NCBI RefSeq assembly: GCF_042683745.1
Contig: NZ_JBHUJX010000003.1
Span: forward strand, 68,334-132,333
Direction of reading: 5' to 3'
Origin: Pseudoneobacillus sp042683745
GTDB lineage: Bacteria; Bacillota; Bacilli; Bacillales; Cytobacillaceae
DNA: 64,000 bases
Notes under the pieces: generated by a model
Told to the model about the DNA's origin: nothing
The model's input: only the letters and a program-made list of their open reading frames with translations
Database searches by the model: none
Shown: positions 26,903 to 35,775 of the stretch, in pieces
How positions within the stretch are numbered: position 1 is the stretch's first letter
Layout: each line of letters opens with the position of its first letter
Program-made: the position numbers and the translations under genes

Positions 26903-27226
26903 TTAAAGGAATCCCACAAAAAAACAAATCAATAAATATAACACAGAACCTACGTTTAAATAGTTGACACTAAGTGAACCAAATGTTTTTTGAAATTTAT
27001 AATTACTTCTTAATCCTACATAGCTTCTCGCAATTTTAGACTGACTTACATTTGAGATAAATCCACCTGTGCTAGAGAAATAAATAAATATCACTGTAAA
27101 AAATACCCCTGCATAAAACATCGCATCGATAAGCGGTATTTTGGCCTTATATGAAAGTAAGTATGATAAACCAAATTCCACCAACATCACAATTACTGTA
27201 AATAAAACAAATCTTAGTACCCTCAT
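26903..27226 (-). CDS. Small membrane protein of unknown function
   Basis: From the ATG at 27226 the product has 107 residues with about three membrane segments (VLRFVLFTVIVMLVEFGLSYL, MFYAGVFFTVIFIYF, and VGSVLYLLICFFVGFL). The frame is open further upstream, but the ggagg site lies 7 bases before this ATG, and the upstream part is not membrane-protein-like. The segment FGSLSVNYLNVGSVLYL resembles small membrane proteins of bacilli without known function. Confidence 0.55.
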   Translation of the reverse strand: MRVLRFVLFTVIVMLVEFGLSYLLSYKAKIPLIDAMFYAGVFFTVIFIYFSSTGGFISNVSQSKIARSYVGLRSNYKFQKTFGSLSVNYLNVGSVLYLLICFFVGFL

Positions 27227-27372
27227 ATACATTCCTCCAAATAATAGTTTTCGGAATTTAAATATGCCTTCAAACAGAAAGTGGATATGCAGGTATAACC
27301 CCTTCATTAAGATATACGGAAAATATTGGGTGTATGTTTCATTATTTTTTGAAAACTTACCAAGTTGATTAA

Positions 27373-27401
27373 TTGACAAAATTTTTCATTTATGCTATAA
27401 T
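27373..27401 (+). promoter_or_regulatory. Consensus SigA promoter
   Basis: TTGACA (27373-27378) and TATAAT (27396-27401) with a 17-base spacer: a perfect match to the vegetative consensus. It reads into the hairpin at 27427 and the methyltransferase gene. Confidence 0.8.
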
Positions 27402-27426
27402 TTACAATTAATATATCTGTGTGTAT

Positions 27427-27462
27427 AATAAGATTCTCCTGGCCAGGGGAATCTTATTTTTG
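27427..27462 (+). terminator. Terminator-like hairpin between promoter and methyltransferase gene
   Basis: Arms aataagattctcctgg and ccaggggaatcttatt (one mismatch) followed by a T run. Only about 20 bases of RNA would precede it, and the methyltransferase ribosome binding site follows 7 bases after it. It may attenuate expression of that gene. Confidence 0.65.
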
Positions 27463-27482
27463 TTTTATGGGGGAATTGATGT

Positions 27483-28400
27483 ATGAAGAAGAATGAATCA
27501 AGTGTAACTTCCTTAGTATCAGCCTTTGGTCGAGCATACCACAGTAAATATGACACACCCAAGATTTTTGATGATTTCATTGCAGAAGATTTAATTACCC
27601 AAAAGGAATTTGCAGATATTCGTGAGAACATGATAAAAGGGATTCAATTTTTTAATCATGATATTGCTGATAAATTTCAAGACCAACCAGATGAAATTTT
27701 AAAATGGATCACTCAGGTTCAACTTTCCCCAACTCCTTTAGCACGTGCTGCTTATTGCGAAAAAGTATTATTTCATGAAATATTGCTAGGCACGAATCAA
27801 TATGTCATTCTAGGTGCTGGATTAGATACCTTTTGTTTCCGTCACCCAGAATTAAACGATCGTCTAGAAATATTTGAAGTTGATTATCCAACTACACAAG
27901 ACTTTAAAAAGAACCGTTTAGCAAATGCTAATTATCATATCCCGGATCATCTTCATTTTGTTTCAATGGACTTTACTAAAGAATCTACTGTTCAAAAGCT
28001 TGTTGAAGAAGGTTTTATGCCTAACAAAAAAACTTTCTTTAGTCTTCTAGGCGTTACTTATTATTTAACAAAAGAGGAAATTGCCAACCTGATTAATAAC
28101 TTATTTGCTGAAATCCCAACGGGAAGCTCTATCGTCTTTGATTATGCAGATGAAAAACTTTTTGAAGAGAGAGGAATATCTAATCGAGTTCAAAATATCG
28201 TTCACATGGCTTCGACTAGTGGGGAGCCAATGAAATCATGTTTTACCTATGATGAAATGGAGAAAATGTTAGAAAACGCAGGTTTACTCATTTATGAACA
28301 TTTATCACCTGATGCTATTAATAATCAATTCTTTCGTGATCGGGCGGACTACTTATCTGCATTCGAAACGATTCATTATATCCACGCTGTAAAAAAATAA
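27483..28400 (+). CDS. SAM-dependent methyltransferase of the leucine-carboxyl-methyltransferase (PPM/YktD) type
   Basis: The SAM-binding motif VILGAGLDTFCFR and the following EVDYPTTQDFKKNRL are typical of the LCMT/PPM family, which methylates carboxyl groups of proteins or small acids; B. subtilis YktD is a relative of similar length. A gggggaatt ribosome binding site lies before the ATG. It stands alone behind a consensus promoter and a terminator-like hairpin. The substrate is unknown. Confidence 0.75.
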   Translation: MKKNESSVTSLVSAFGRAYHSKYDTPKIFDDFIAEDLITQKEFADIRENMIKGIQFFNHDIADKFQDQPDEILKWITQVQLSPTPLARAAYCEKVLFHEILLGTNQYVILGAGLDTFCFRHPELNDRLEIFEVDYPTTQDFKKNRLANANYHIPDHLHFVSMDFTKESTVQKLVEEGFMPNKKTFFSLLGVTYYLTKEEIANLINNLFAEIPTGSSIVFDYADEKLFEERGISNRVQNIVHMASTSGEPMKSCFTYDEMEKMLENAGLLIYEHLSPDAINNQFFRDRADYLSAFETIHYIHAVKK

Positions 28401-28438
28401 GTAAGAGGGGGATAGGTAAACCTGTCCCCCTCTTACTT
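28399..28438. terminator. Hairpin between convergent genes, GGGGGACA type
   Basis: A 16-base arm (aagtaagagggggata) and its near-perfect complement at 28423-28438. The core again carries ggggga / tgtcccc, so it may be a modified member of the REP-like family acting as a terminator. Confidence 0.7.
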
Positions 28439-29054
28439 AAAATAATTCTACTAATTCCTCAATTTTCTTAATGGAATAATCAAAATGACTTACCTTCCCA
28501 AAACCGTAGCTTGCATACACAAAAGGAATGCCTGCGAACTGAGCTGCTTTCATATCCCCTTCCGTATCTCCAACATAAACTGGATTTTTTAAATTATTTC
28601 TCTCCATAATTAGCTTAATATTTTCTCCTTTAGAAAGCCCCGTTCGACCTGGATTTTCAAAATCTAAAAAATAATGTTCTAATTGATGAAAGTGATAAAA
28701 AGACTCGATATATCCTATTTGACAATTACTAACAATGAATAGCTTATATTTTTGCGATAGGACCTTAAGAGTTTCCTCCAGATTTTCATAAAGAGTTCCA
28801 CCATGTTCACAAAGATACTCAGTTTCAACTAGGCAGCATTCATCTAAGATCTTTCCTCGAGCGCCTTCTTCCAAATAAGGGAAAAGCTTCTGTCCGATTT
28901 CTTTCATTTGAAGACCCATACAACCTTGTAAATCCTCAACAGTTAATAATTTTTTTATTTCCTTTTTCGTCTTTAACACATTATTCCAAACATTTAATAT
29001 TGGATCTGTTGAATCCCATAATGTCCCGTCTAAATCAAAGATTATACTATCCAT
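28437..29054 (-). CDS. HAD-family phosphatase (phosphoglycolate-phosphatase-like)
   Basis: HAD motif I IIFDLDGTLWDS with nucleophile Asp7, motif II IVSNCQ, motif III and GDTEGDMKAAQFAG as motif IV. The small alpha-helical cap between residues 15 and 85 puts it in the PGP/beta-phosphoglucomutase-like group. It stops within the shared terminator and starts about 35 bases from the LysE gene, so the two may be co-transcribed. Substrate unknown. Confidence 0.8.
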   Translation of the reverse strand: MDSIIFDLDGTLWDSTDPILNVWNNVLKTKKEIKKLLTVEDLQGCMGLQMKEIGQKLFPYLEEGARGKILDECCLVETEYLCEHGGTLYENLEETLKVLSQKYKLFIVSNCQIGYIESFYHFHQLEHYFLDFENPGRTGLSKGENIKLIMERNNLKNPVYVGDTEGDMKAAQFAGIPFVYASYGFGKVSHFDYSIKKIEELVELF

Positions 29055-29090
29055 TAAATAGGTACCTCCAGTTATTTCAATTCTATCTTT

Positions 29091-29729
29091 CTAAACATTT
29101 GATTTTGTGCTAAGTAGCTTTACACCCATACCTATAAAAACAATGCCAGTTAATTTGTTGAGAATGGATTCGGCTGTTTTATTTTCTCTAAATTTTTTCG
29201 TTGTAAAAGATGCACCTATGGCAATAGTCAGACACCAAATCGCTCCTGTTAAACAAGAGGTTAAACCTAATATTAAAAACGGGATCGGACCTGAACCGCC
29301 ATTAGCTGTATCAATGAACTGAGGTATAAACGCTAAAAAGAATAGCGCGACTTTAGGATTCGTTACATTTGTAACCAAACCTTGAAAAAATATCTTTTTA
29401 TTCGTTTGTTTAGGTAAGGACGCCTTATTTTCAGTGGAGGAAGCCTTTGCTACTATCATCTTAACTCCCAAATACCCCAAATAACAGGCTCCAATAATTT
29501 TGATTGCATTAAATACTAAAGCTGAACTCATTAAAATAACTGATAAACCAAATGCCGCTAACAATGTGTGAACGATTGTCCCACATGTAATGCCTAGTGT
29601 GGAATATATGCCTGCTTTTCTTCCCTGAGAGATACTTCTGCTAATAATATACATTGTATCCGTTCCAGGAGTTATACTTAAAAGAATAGCAGCCATTAAA
29701 AATACTTCATAATTAACAATTCCATGCAA
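29091..29729 (-). CDS. LysE-family amino-acid exporter
   Basis: A 212-residue protein with six membrane segments and the family signature ILLSITPGTDTMYIISRSISQGRKAG at the N-terminal end; the central GACYLGYLGVKMI and LVTNVTNPKVALFFLAFIPQF are also characteristic. RhtB/LysE proteins export amino acids such as threonine, homoserine or lysine; the substrate cannot be told. The gggaggg site points to the TTG at 29729 as start. It is the last chromosomal gene before the transposon. Confidence 0.85.
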   Translation of the reverse strand: MHGIVNYEVFLMAAILLSITPGTDTMYIISRSISQGRKAGIYSTLGITCGTIVHTLLAAFGLSVILMSSALVFNAIKIIGACYLGYLGVKMIVAKASSTENKASLPKQTNKKIFFQGLVTNVTNPKVALFFLAFIPQFIDTANGGSGPIPFLILGLTSCLTGAIWCLTIAIGASFTTKKFRENKTAESILNKLTGIVFIGMGVKLLSTKSNV

Positions 29730-29826
29730 AATGAGTCCCTCCCTTTTTTATAACACGATAAACTTTCCTAATAACAATAATAATCACTTTACTGAACAGT
29801 TCACTAATATAAAACCATTTATATAC

Positions 29827-29860
29827 TAGAAAAGGAGCCATTTACACGGCTCCTTTTCTA
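29827..29860. terminator. Hairpin just left of the transposon
   Basis: Perfect arms tagaaaaggagcc and ggctccttttcta (13 bp). In the ancestral chromosome this would lie about 95 bases from the attTn7 point and could have been the glmS terminator before the insertion. Confidence 0.65.
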
Positions 29861-29919
29861 TTCAAAGCTTTAATATTGTCACTTACATTAGATTTACTTC
29901 TATAAACTATTCTAGTCCA

Positions 29920-30066
29920 TGTTGGTTTGGAATAAAGTTTGATTAAAAGTGTGCTGTAAACATTAATTTTACAATAGAGGAAACTCACACACTTTGAAAA
30001 AAGATTAATCAAAATGTGCGAGTTTGATTTTTAAATGAAGTAAATTTTTATAAAAAAGTTCAATCA
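29920..30066. repeat. Left end of the outer element: three TnsB-like sites
   Basis: Sites of 20 bases at offsets +6, +72 and +127 from the tip: tttggaataaagtttgatta (29926), ctttgaaaaaagattaatca (29992) and tttataaaaaagttcaatca (30047). The middle site sits in a hairpin (29981-29997 with 30009-30025, 15 of 17 pairs). The same offsets recur in the nested element. Confidence 0.85.
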
Positions 30067-30134
30067 AAAAATACATGTTTTAATTATTTCAACTTCATAT
30101 TACTAAATTTATGTGTGCTTGAACATTTAGAGAA

Positions 30135-30290
30135 TCATACAAATAAATCCATCTCATCATTGTTTATAGTATTATAATAAATACTTTTTGGAGGATCTAA
30201 CTTCTCTACAGTACATTTCGTACCCTGAGACTTCTCAATTGCTGTGTCATGTAATATTTCGACTTTTACTGCCCATTTGAAGTTATTTCT
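30135..30290 (-). pseudogene. Possible gene remnant, unknown family
   Basis: A 51-codon minus-strand frame closed by stops on both sides reads like protein (FKWAVKVEILHDTAIEKSQG, then CTVEKLDPPKSIYY) but has no start codon or ribosome binding site. I do not recognise it. It is probably the tail of a decayed cargo gene near the left end. Confidence 0.3.
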
Positions 30291-30525
30291 TCATACTGGG
30301 CATGTTAAGTCCCCATTTTGATTAGTTATTGTCTCAAAAATTATAATTCTCCCCTCACTCAGATATAAATAGAAGTAGATGGATATTCCCAATCAATTGC
30401 TATATGCTTAAGATAAAAATTAGGAAACCCTAACAATAGCGTCTCTAGAATAACAAGTCGGCACTATTTCAGCATTACAATAAACCATATTTTGTATTAT
30501 AGTATAAATATAGGGGGTAATTATA

Positions 30526-31461
30526 TTGTTTTCTATACCTACTTTAATCATCTGTTTTATTTTTAGTTCCTTACCTTTCATTCCATTGTTTAGATTAGTT
30601 TCTCCATTAAACCAAATGCTTATTATGGGTAATAATAAGGGCATAGAAAGAGATGTATTTAGTCCCTTTGATAAGCTAAAGCTAGAAGATTTTCGCGATT
30701 TCAAAAATTTTATTAATATAAATTTTTATAATTTTGATTCTCATGAGAGAGATAGTATATATAATTTATGCCTAAAAGTAAGAAATGGATTTTTTATCCA
30801 TATTTCTACAGGGTTTCTTTACTTATTTCTGTTGTTTCTCTTGATAATTAATATATTTTCAAATTTTATTTTCGAAGATAAATTTACTATTATTGAGCAA
30901 ATATTATGGATGTTTTCTTTATTATTACCGTTTTCAATATTCTATTTAATACCTCTCCTTCGACTAATGAAGAAAATGAGATTAGCAATCTTTTTAGAAT
31001 TTTTAATTATTAAGCTATTACGTTTCCCAGATGTAATAATTAAATATGTATGGAGATCGTCCATTGGTGTTTCTAAATTTATAATTTTGTCTATATATAT
31101 GTGTTTTATTATATATTTGTGGACATTAATACCCCAAATATCTCACCTTAGAATTGAAATACTTTATTATTTTTTCTGTTTATGTATATATCATTACGGA
31201 ATTAATTATGTGCTAGGAAGTTTATTTAATAAATTAGATAAAAATGCATATCCTGATATTTCATTGGAACATAGCAGAAAAATACAAAAGAACTTTAATT
31301 ACTTATTCATGTTTATGATTTATGTTATCGCATATTTAATTAAAATTGAGACTTCAGGTATTTTTATTTCTATAACCTTAATATTTTTATTGGACACATT
31401 TATTTCTAATCAACAGCAAATCATCAAAGAGTATAAAAATGATAGAATAAAAAAAATGTAA
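30526..31461 (+). CDS. Multi-pass membrane protein of unknown function (transposon cargo)
   Basis: A 311-residue protein with about seven membrane segments, at roughly residues 2-24, 85-105, 118-145, 160-190, 190-215, 218-240 and 260-285, and a soluble loop near 40-75. The TTG at 30526 is chosen because of the agggggt site 9 bases before it. Base composition is very AT-rich, even for this window, and no family is recognised. It is the only plus-strand gene of the outer element outside the nested one; its neighbour on the right is a broken protease gene. Confidence 0.6.
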   Translation: MFSIPTLIICFIFSSLPFIPLFRLVSPLNQMLIMGNNKGIERDVFSPFDKLKLEDFRDFKNFININFYNFDSHERDSIYNLCLKVRNGFFIHISTGFLYLFLLFLLIINIFSNFIFEDKFTIIEQILWMFSLLLPFSIFYLIPLLRLMKKMRLAIFLEFLIIKLLRFPDVIIKYVWRSSIGVSKFIILSIYMCFIIYLWTLIPQISHLRIEILYYFFCLCIYHYGINYVLGSLFNKLDKNAYPDISLEHSRKIQKNFNYLFMFMIYVIAYLIKIETSGIFISITLIFLLDTFISNQQQIIKEYKNDRIKKM

Positions 31462-31551
31462 AACTAGCATACATATATTTACAATAACTATGATAAGTAT
31501 AGATAAGCCCACAATAATTATATAGATCCAATATAACCAATTGCCGTTTTC

Positions 31552-32091
31552 TCATAACAAACGGGCATCCGTTATCCCAAGAGTTGTTTTTGTAATACTC
31601 TGCATGTGTCCTTTTATTTCTGTAGGTTTCTCTTTTCTCCCATTAATCATTTTTACATAGGGGATTACAATTGACATTATGAACGTTACAAATATAAGTA
31701 ATAATGTAATAACAAAGTAAATCGTACTTGAGTAATATAAAGGAGCAATTGTGAAACCAAAAGCTATAATTACAATACCGATAATAAATTCAGTCGCTGG
31801 TCCAGAAAGTGCAAACGAAAGTACTCTCCACCTATTGGTATCAGAGTAGACATTGTTCCAAGGATATGCAATTCCACGTGTTTTTCGATTTTTTTTAGGC
31901 CTTGTCTATCGAAGAATAGGTATTCCAAAGCAACAATAACTATAAAGTTTTTTTCCATTAATATCACCAATCATAATACCGCACTCAGTTTCCTTGTATT
32001 TATATTTCAAAATTATATAATGACCAATTTCATGAACATAGGTAGTGAATTTGAAAGAGTAGGTTAAAGTTAGTAAAGTAAGCAATATCAA
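31552..32091 (-). pseudogene. M50-like membrane zinc protease broken by an in-frame TAG
   Basis: One frame of 180 codons runs from a TTG at 32091 to a TGA at 31552-31554 and is interrupted by a single TAG after GIPILR. Before it lies the zinc motif HEIGHY (YVHEIGHYIILKYKY); after it lies LSFALSGPATEFIIG, the second part expected of M50 or M50-like membrane proteases. Both halves are in the same frame, so only the amber codon separates them. Functional read-through or a sequencing error cannot be excluded. It lies in the outer element, left of the nested one. Confidence 0.65.
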
Positions 32092-32294
32092 CGAAATTAT
32101 TTCCAGTTATAACTAATCCCCCTTCTAAAAATTCTCTGCCTCATTATTTCAAATATATTTATGTGAACCATCCTCACTATTACATATAGAAATGAACTTA
32201 GATTACGGGATAATAACCCTTAATTTCATATAACTTTTTATAAGAATACCCTTATCGAAGCTGTAGACTTCTTGTAGAGAATCTATTGTAATTG

Positions 32295-32441
32295 TGTCGC
32301 TTTTAAAAAAAGTTTGATTAAAAATATCGTGTTAATCCGTATTCTATGGTAAACAAAAAGAATCCATTTTGAAAAAAGATTGATCAAAATGGATTCTTAT
32401 CTATCAGGTTTATGTTTCGATTTTATAAAAAAGTTTGATCA
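32295..32441. repeat. Left end of the inner element: three TnsB-like sites
   Basis: Sites ttttaaaaaaagtttgatta (32301), ttttgaaaaaagattgatca (32367) and tttataaaaaagtttgatca (32422), at +6, +72 and +127 from the tip. The middle site sits in a perfect 15-bp hairpin (32358-32372 with 32384-32398), whose arms differ in sequence from those of the outer element. Confidence 0.85.
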
Positions 32442-32845
32442 TGTTCTGCCTGTGTTACTCCACAATCGCGCCCGTTTGCGGAATATTAGTTTTTTATTTC
32501 ATAGTATCGTTGTACTGCGCAATAATTAGTTCTGTTGTTTTTTCATATTACTTATTCAACATTAGCCCTAAAAAAGAAGCGTTATGAGATACACGCCAGA
32601 TTACTTCAGTTCCATTAAAATCAAGGCTTGCACCTGAATGTAGAATTAATATTTAAAGTCTATTATTATCTATTTGTTCTCTCTAGTTAAAAATGAATAA
32701 GTATTCAAGTATTTTTCAGCTATTTCTGGTATATGGGCCACATATCTTTAAAATGCTTAATTGCATCATTAATAGGTAATTCCCATTCTACACAAATTTT
32801 CATAGAGCTAACTTTTTTCTTGAATGGAATATGAGAATATACTCC

Positions 32846-32944
32846 CTATGTTTTTGGAATATCCTCTTCTTTTATCTCAAAAATAGCAGAAGGGGTCAGA
32901 CGATCAGGATAGAAGTTGCTAACTCCGATAGCTCTAACCTTACC
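32846..32944 (-). pseudogene. Fragment of an aldo/keto reductase gene
   Basis: A 32-codon frame reads GKVRAIGVSNFYPDRLTPSA and on to a TAG. GKVRAIGVSNF is the hallmark stretch of bacterial aldo/keto reductases (YvgN group). Everything before and after is lost or out of frame. Further scraps of open frame at 32580-32680 and 32724-32808 look like gene debris. It is not a copy of the intact reductase beside it, which has the different stretch HYFGVSNWT. Confidence 0.6.
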
Positions 32945-33046
32945 CTATCGTCTTCCAATTCCCCTTTAATCTTAGTTCCACTTCTTGATTGGGAACTCTT
33001 CCTTCTTGAAATTAACTTGTGAACTTTTTCAAGTGTGTTTTAATCA

Positions 33047-33988
33047 CTACAAGTTATTTAATCTGTCTAAGATTTCCTTAGGCAACTTAATTTCAGTTGC
33101 CTGTAGGTTGGTTTCGATTTGTTCAATGTTGCTTGCCCCAACAATAGCACTTGCGATATTTGGATTACTTAATATCCATGCTAGGCTTAAATGTGTTAAA
33201 CTTATTCCTAATTCCTTTGCAAGATTACTAAAATTCTCTATTCTTTCATAATCATTTTTTCTCATATATTGTTGAATAGTTCGATTGGCTAAAGGATTAG
33301 CACTTCTACTATTTTTTGGAGCATCCTTACCATACGTATATTTTCCCGTTAAAACCCCTTGTGCCAGTGGTGAGTAGACCACCTGACTAATGCCCCGTTC
33401 ATGGCAAGTAGGTATAACTTCTTTTTCAATTTCACGATTTAATAGATTATATTTTGGCTGATTGACAATTAAACGGTTCCAGTTATAACGATCTATTACT
33501 TCAAACGTTTCTTGGATTTGAGTAGCAGTCCAATTACTAACACCAAAGTAGTGAATTTTTCCCTGCGTAATTAAATCGTTAATTGCCCGAAGACTTTCTT
33601 CGATTGGGGTATCAGAATCAAAACCATGAAAGTAATATACATCAATATAATCTACCCTTAACCTTTTCAAACTTGCCTCTACCTGCTCAATGATATGCTT
33701 CCGAGAAAGTCCCTTATCATTTGGCCATTCTCCCATTGGCCAGTAAACCTTTGTTGCAATAACAAGCGATTGTCTTGGGAAATCTTGAATAATCTCACCG
33801 AATAATGATTCAGCACCTCCTCTTTCATACATATTGGCTGTATCAAAAAAGTTAACACCTAATTCATATGCGCGATGAATTATTTTGGACGTTTTCTGCC
33901 TATCGATATAATTCCCGTAAGTAAGCCAACTCCCAAGACTAATTTCACTAACCTTTAATCCAGACTGCCCTAATTTTCGATAATTCAA
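33047..33988 (-). CDS. Aldo/keto reductase (YghZ / potassium-channel-beta-like)
   Basis: Full-length AKR of about 313 residues. Visible are MNYRKLGQSGLKVSEISLGSW at the start, the catalytic Asp and Tyr region FDTANMYERGGAESLFGE, the Lys in VIATKVY, the His in YYFHGFD, and the NADPH-binding end AIVGASNIEQIETNLQA. It reduces carbonyls with NADPH; substrate unknown. The frame is open from 34027, but ggaagg before TTG 33988 and the family start favour the latter. The regulator gene starts divergently 130 bases away and probably controls it. Inner-element cargo. Confidence 0.8.
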   Translation of the reverse strand: MNYRKLGQSGLKVSEISLGSWLTYGNYIDRQKTSKIIHRAYELGVNFFDTANMYERGGAESLFGEIIQDFPRQSLVIATKVYWPMGEWPNDKGLSRKHIIEQVEASLKRLRVDYIDVYYFHGFDSDTPIEESLRAINDLITQGKIHYFGVSNWTATQIQETFEVIDRYNWNRLIVNQPKYNLLNREIEKEVIPTCHERGISQVVYSPLAQGVLTGKYTYGKDAPKNSRSANPLANRTIQQYMRKNDYERIENFSNLAKELGISLTHLSLAWILSNPNIASAIVGASNIEQIETNLQATEIKLPKEILDRLNNL

Positions 33989-34115
33989 TTTTTTCCTTCC
34001 CCTTCCATGATAAATGATCTTTATCATGATACTCCATGTTTGTCAGAGAATTATCAAAGGATGGCAGATTAGTGATATAATAACAGCATATAAGTGAAAA
34101 TGAGGTTGTTTAGAA

Positions 34116-35249
34116 ATGCTACAGTTCAATAAATTGAATTATTCCATCACATATAACAACATAAATATTTCATTCTATCCAAAAGAATTTCAACTTCTAT
34201 ACTTTTTATACTCCAATTCCCATCAAGTTTTTTCACGCGACCATCTATTAGAAAAAATTTGGAGTAATGAATCACCTATAGATCGGACAATAGACGATCA
34301 TATTTATCGAATCAGGAAAAAAATAAATAGTATTCCTTTTGTTGAAATAAAAACAGTTCGCTCAAGTGGTTATCAGCTTGTAGATAGGCAACATATTTTT
34401 CCAAAGCCCTCCTATGGTAATTCTGACATTACTAGAATTACATCTGAATTAATCGAAAAATATAAACAGTTGGGGCAAGGTAATCAAATTATACAACTTG
34501 AAAAGACTAAAGATGTACTAGATATCCAGTTGCATTTTTTCTATACCTTTTATTCAAGAATAATGAATGGGGATTTTGACTGGGCCATCAAGACAGAGGA
34601 ATTTCCATTTTGGAATAAACTTTACTTTCTATTGCAGTTTTATTATATGATTCAGTTTGAAGCTTCCAAATCAGTCTATTATTTTGAATGTGCACTTGCT
34701 CATAATAGAATGCCTTATAACTATCAGCGTGATACTAAAATGCTAAAAATTTTCGACGCTTATATTGAAAACAATCAGTTAGATCAAGCATTTAAAACTT
34801 TAGAATTAACAGATTTTTATATTAAAAAAGACGAATTATCAAATTATCTCATACCTACTAAAATAAAGTATATCTATGCATATTTATTCTCTGGAAATTT
34901 GGAAAAAACTGAGGAGACAGTTCAAGAAGTGGAATCATTACTAGACAACTCTCCGTATTACCGAGAAACTGGGAATTTTTTGATTGCTAGAGGAATATGG
35001 CTTCTTATTACGGGAAAAGAGAAAGAAGCAGAAAAATCTATTCGAGATGGTGTTTCTTTTTTAAAGGAATCAGGTTTTACATGGTTTTATATTAAAGGAA
35101 TCCATACTATTTTGTTTAACCTTAAACGTCATTTTTCAAACGAAAGACTTCTGAGTATTTATTCAAGGGAATGGACTCTCTTAGATAAAACATACCATTT
35201 TTCACAAATGGAAAAGAATTTATTAGGACAATTTAATACATACCTTTAG
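34116..35249 (+). CDS. Winged-helix regulator with a TPR-like C-terminal region
   Basis: The first 90 residues form an OmpR/SARP-type DNA-binding domain (FYPKEFQLLYFLYSNSHQVF, DRTIDDHIYRIRKKI, TVRSSGYQLV). No receiver domain is present. Residues 110-377 are all-helical with a repeating pattern compatible with tetratricopeptide repeats (for example LDQAFKTLELTDFYIKKDEL and LEKTEETVQEVESLLDNSPY), a build seen in SARP-like regulators of many bacilli. It is divergent to the aldo/keto reductase and may respond to the same compound. Inner-element cargo. Confidence 0.7.
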   Translation: MLQFNKLNYSITYNNINISFYPKEFQLLYFLYSNSHQVFSRDHLLEKIWSNESPIDRTIDDHIYRIRKKINSIPFVEIKTVRSSGYQLVDRQHIFPKPSYGNSDITRITSELIEKYKQLGQGNQIIQLEKTKDVLDIQLHFFYTFYSRIMNGDFDWAIKTEEFPFWNKLYFLLQFYYMIQFEASKSVYYFECALAHNRMPYNYQRDTKMLKIFDAYIENNQLDQAFKTLELTDFYIKKDELSNYLIPTKIKYIYAYLFSGNLEKTEETVQEVESLLDNSPYYRETGNFLIARGIWLLITGKEKEAEKSIRDGVSFLKESGFTWFYIKGIHTILFNLKRHFSNERLLSIYSREWTLLDKTYHFSQMEKNLLGQFNTYL

Positions 35250-35775
35250 GAAGTTTAAAGGATTTGTTTTAACAACTGTTTCAAAGAGATTCTTATAAAA
35301 TGAATATCTAAAAAGCCGAATGAAAAAGAAAATATATTCAGTTCAGCTTGACTATGTCAAAATACTAGAGTCTATACTCTGCCACAACGTTAAGACTGTA
35401 ATAGTGTCATATAGAATCTAATGAAACCATTTTTTCAGTAAACAATTTAAAACCTAATAAAGGCGCCTCCTGTACGGTCCTAAGAATCTACTTTTTTTTA
35501 TTTATCTAGTTTAACTGAAGCAAGCCTTTAGTTTTAGTACATTATTTCACAAAGTCACCTAAAAATGGAGATCTTTGCTGCGCAGTAAGAGTCTACTACG
35601 AATTAGGGGGTTACACTACAATCTGGCCCTATTACTGAAAAAAGGCACAATTCTTCTTCAAGAATTGCGCCCGATTGTTGAATAACAGATTCAAATTTAT
35701 TGCATTTTATCATCGTATTCGTATTCACACAATATCTTTTTTTTTCATTTTAAAAAAACTCGTATATAAGTACGG
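35250..35775. other. Non-coding stretch with copies of a cargo-specific motif
   Basis: No gene is supported. It contains caatctggccctattactga (35619) and gaattgcgcccgattgttga (35662), two members of a short motif found only inside the inner element here (also at 32461, 36911 and about 38096). A small palindrome caattctt-cttc-aagaattg lies at 35648-35667. It separates the regulator from the convergent phosphotransferase gene. Confidence 0.5.

Noticed and set aside
30420..30704. Open frame of 94 codons on the minus strand
   Set aside because: It overlaps the start of the membrane protein gene at 30526 on the other strand, has no ribosome binding site and resembles the shadow of that gene.
32831..33022. 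Plus-strand frame of 63 codons in the inner element
   Set aside because: The opposite strand carries the aldo/keto reductase fragment with its conserved GKVRAIGVSNF stretch, so this frame is its shadow.
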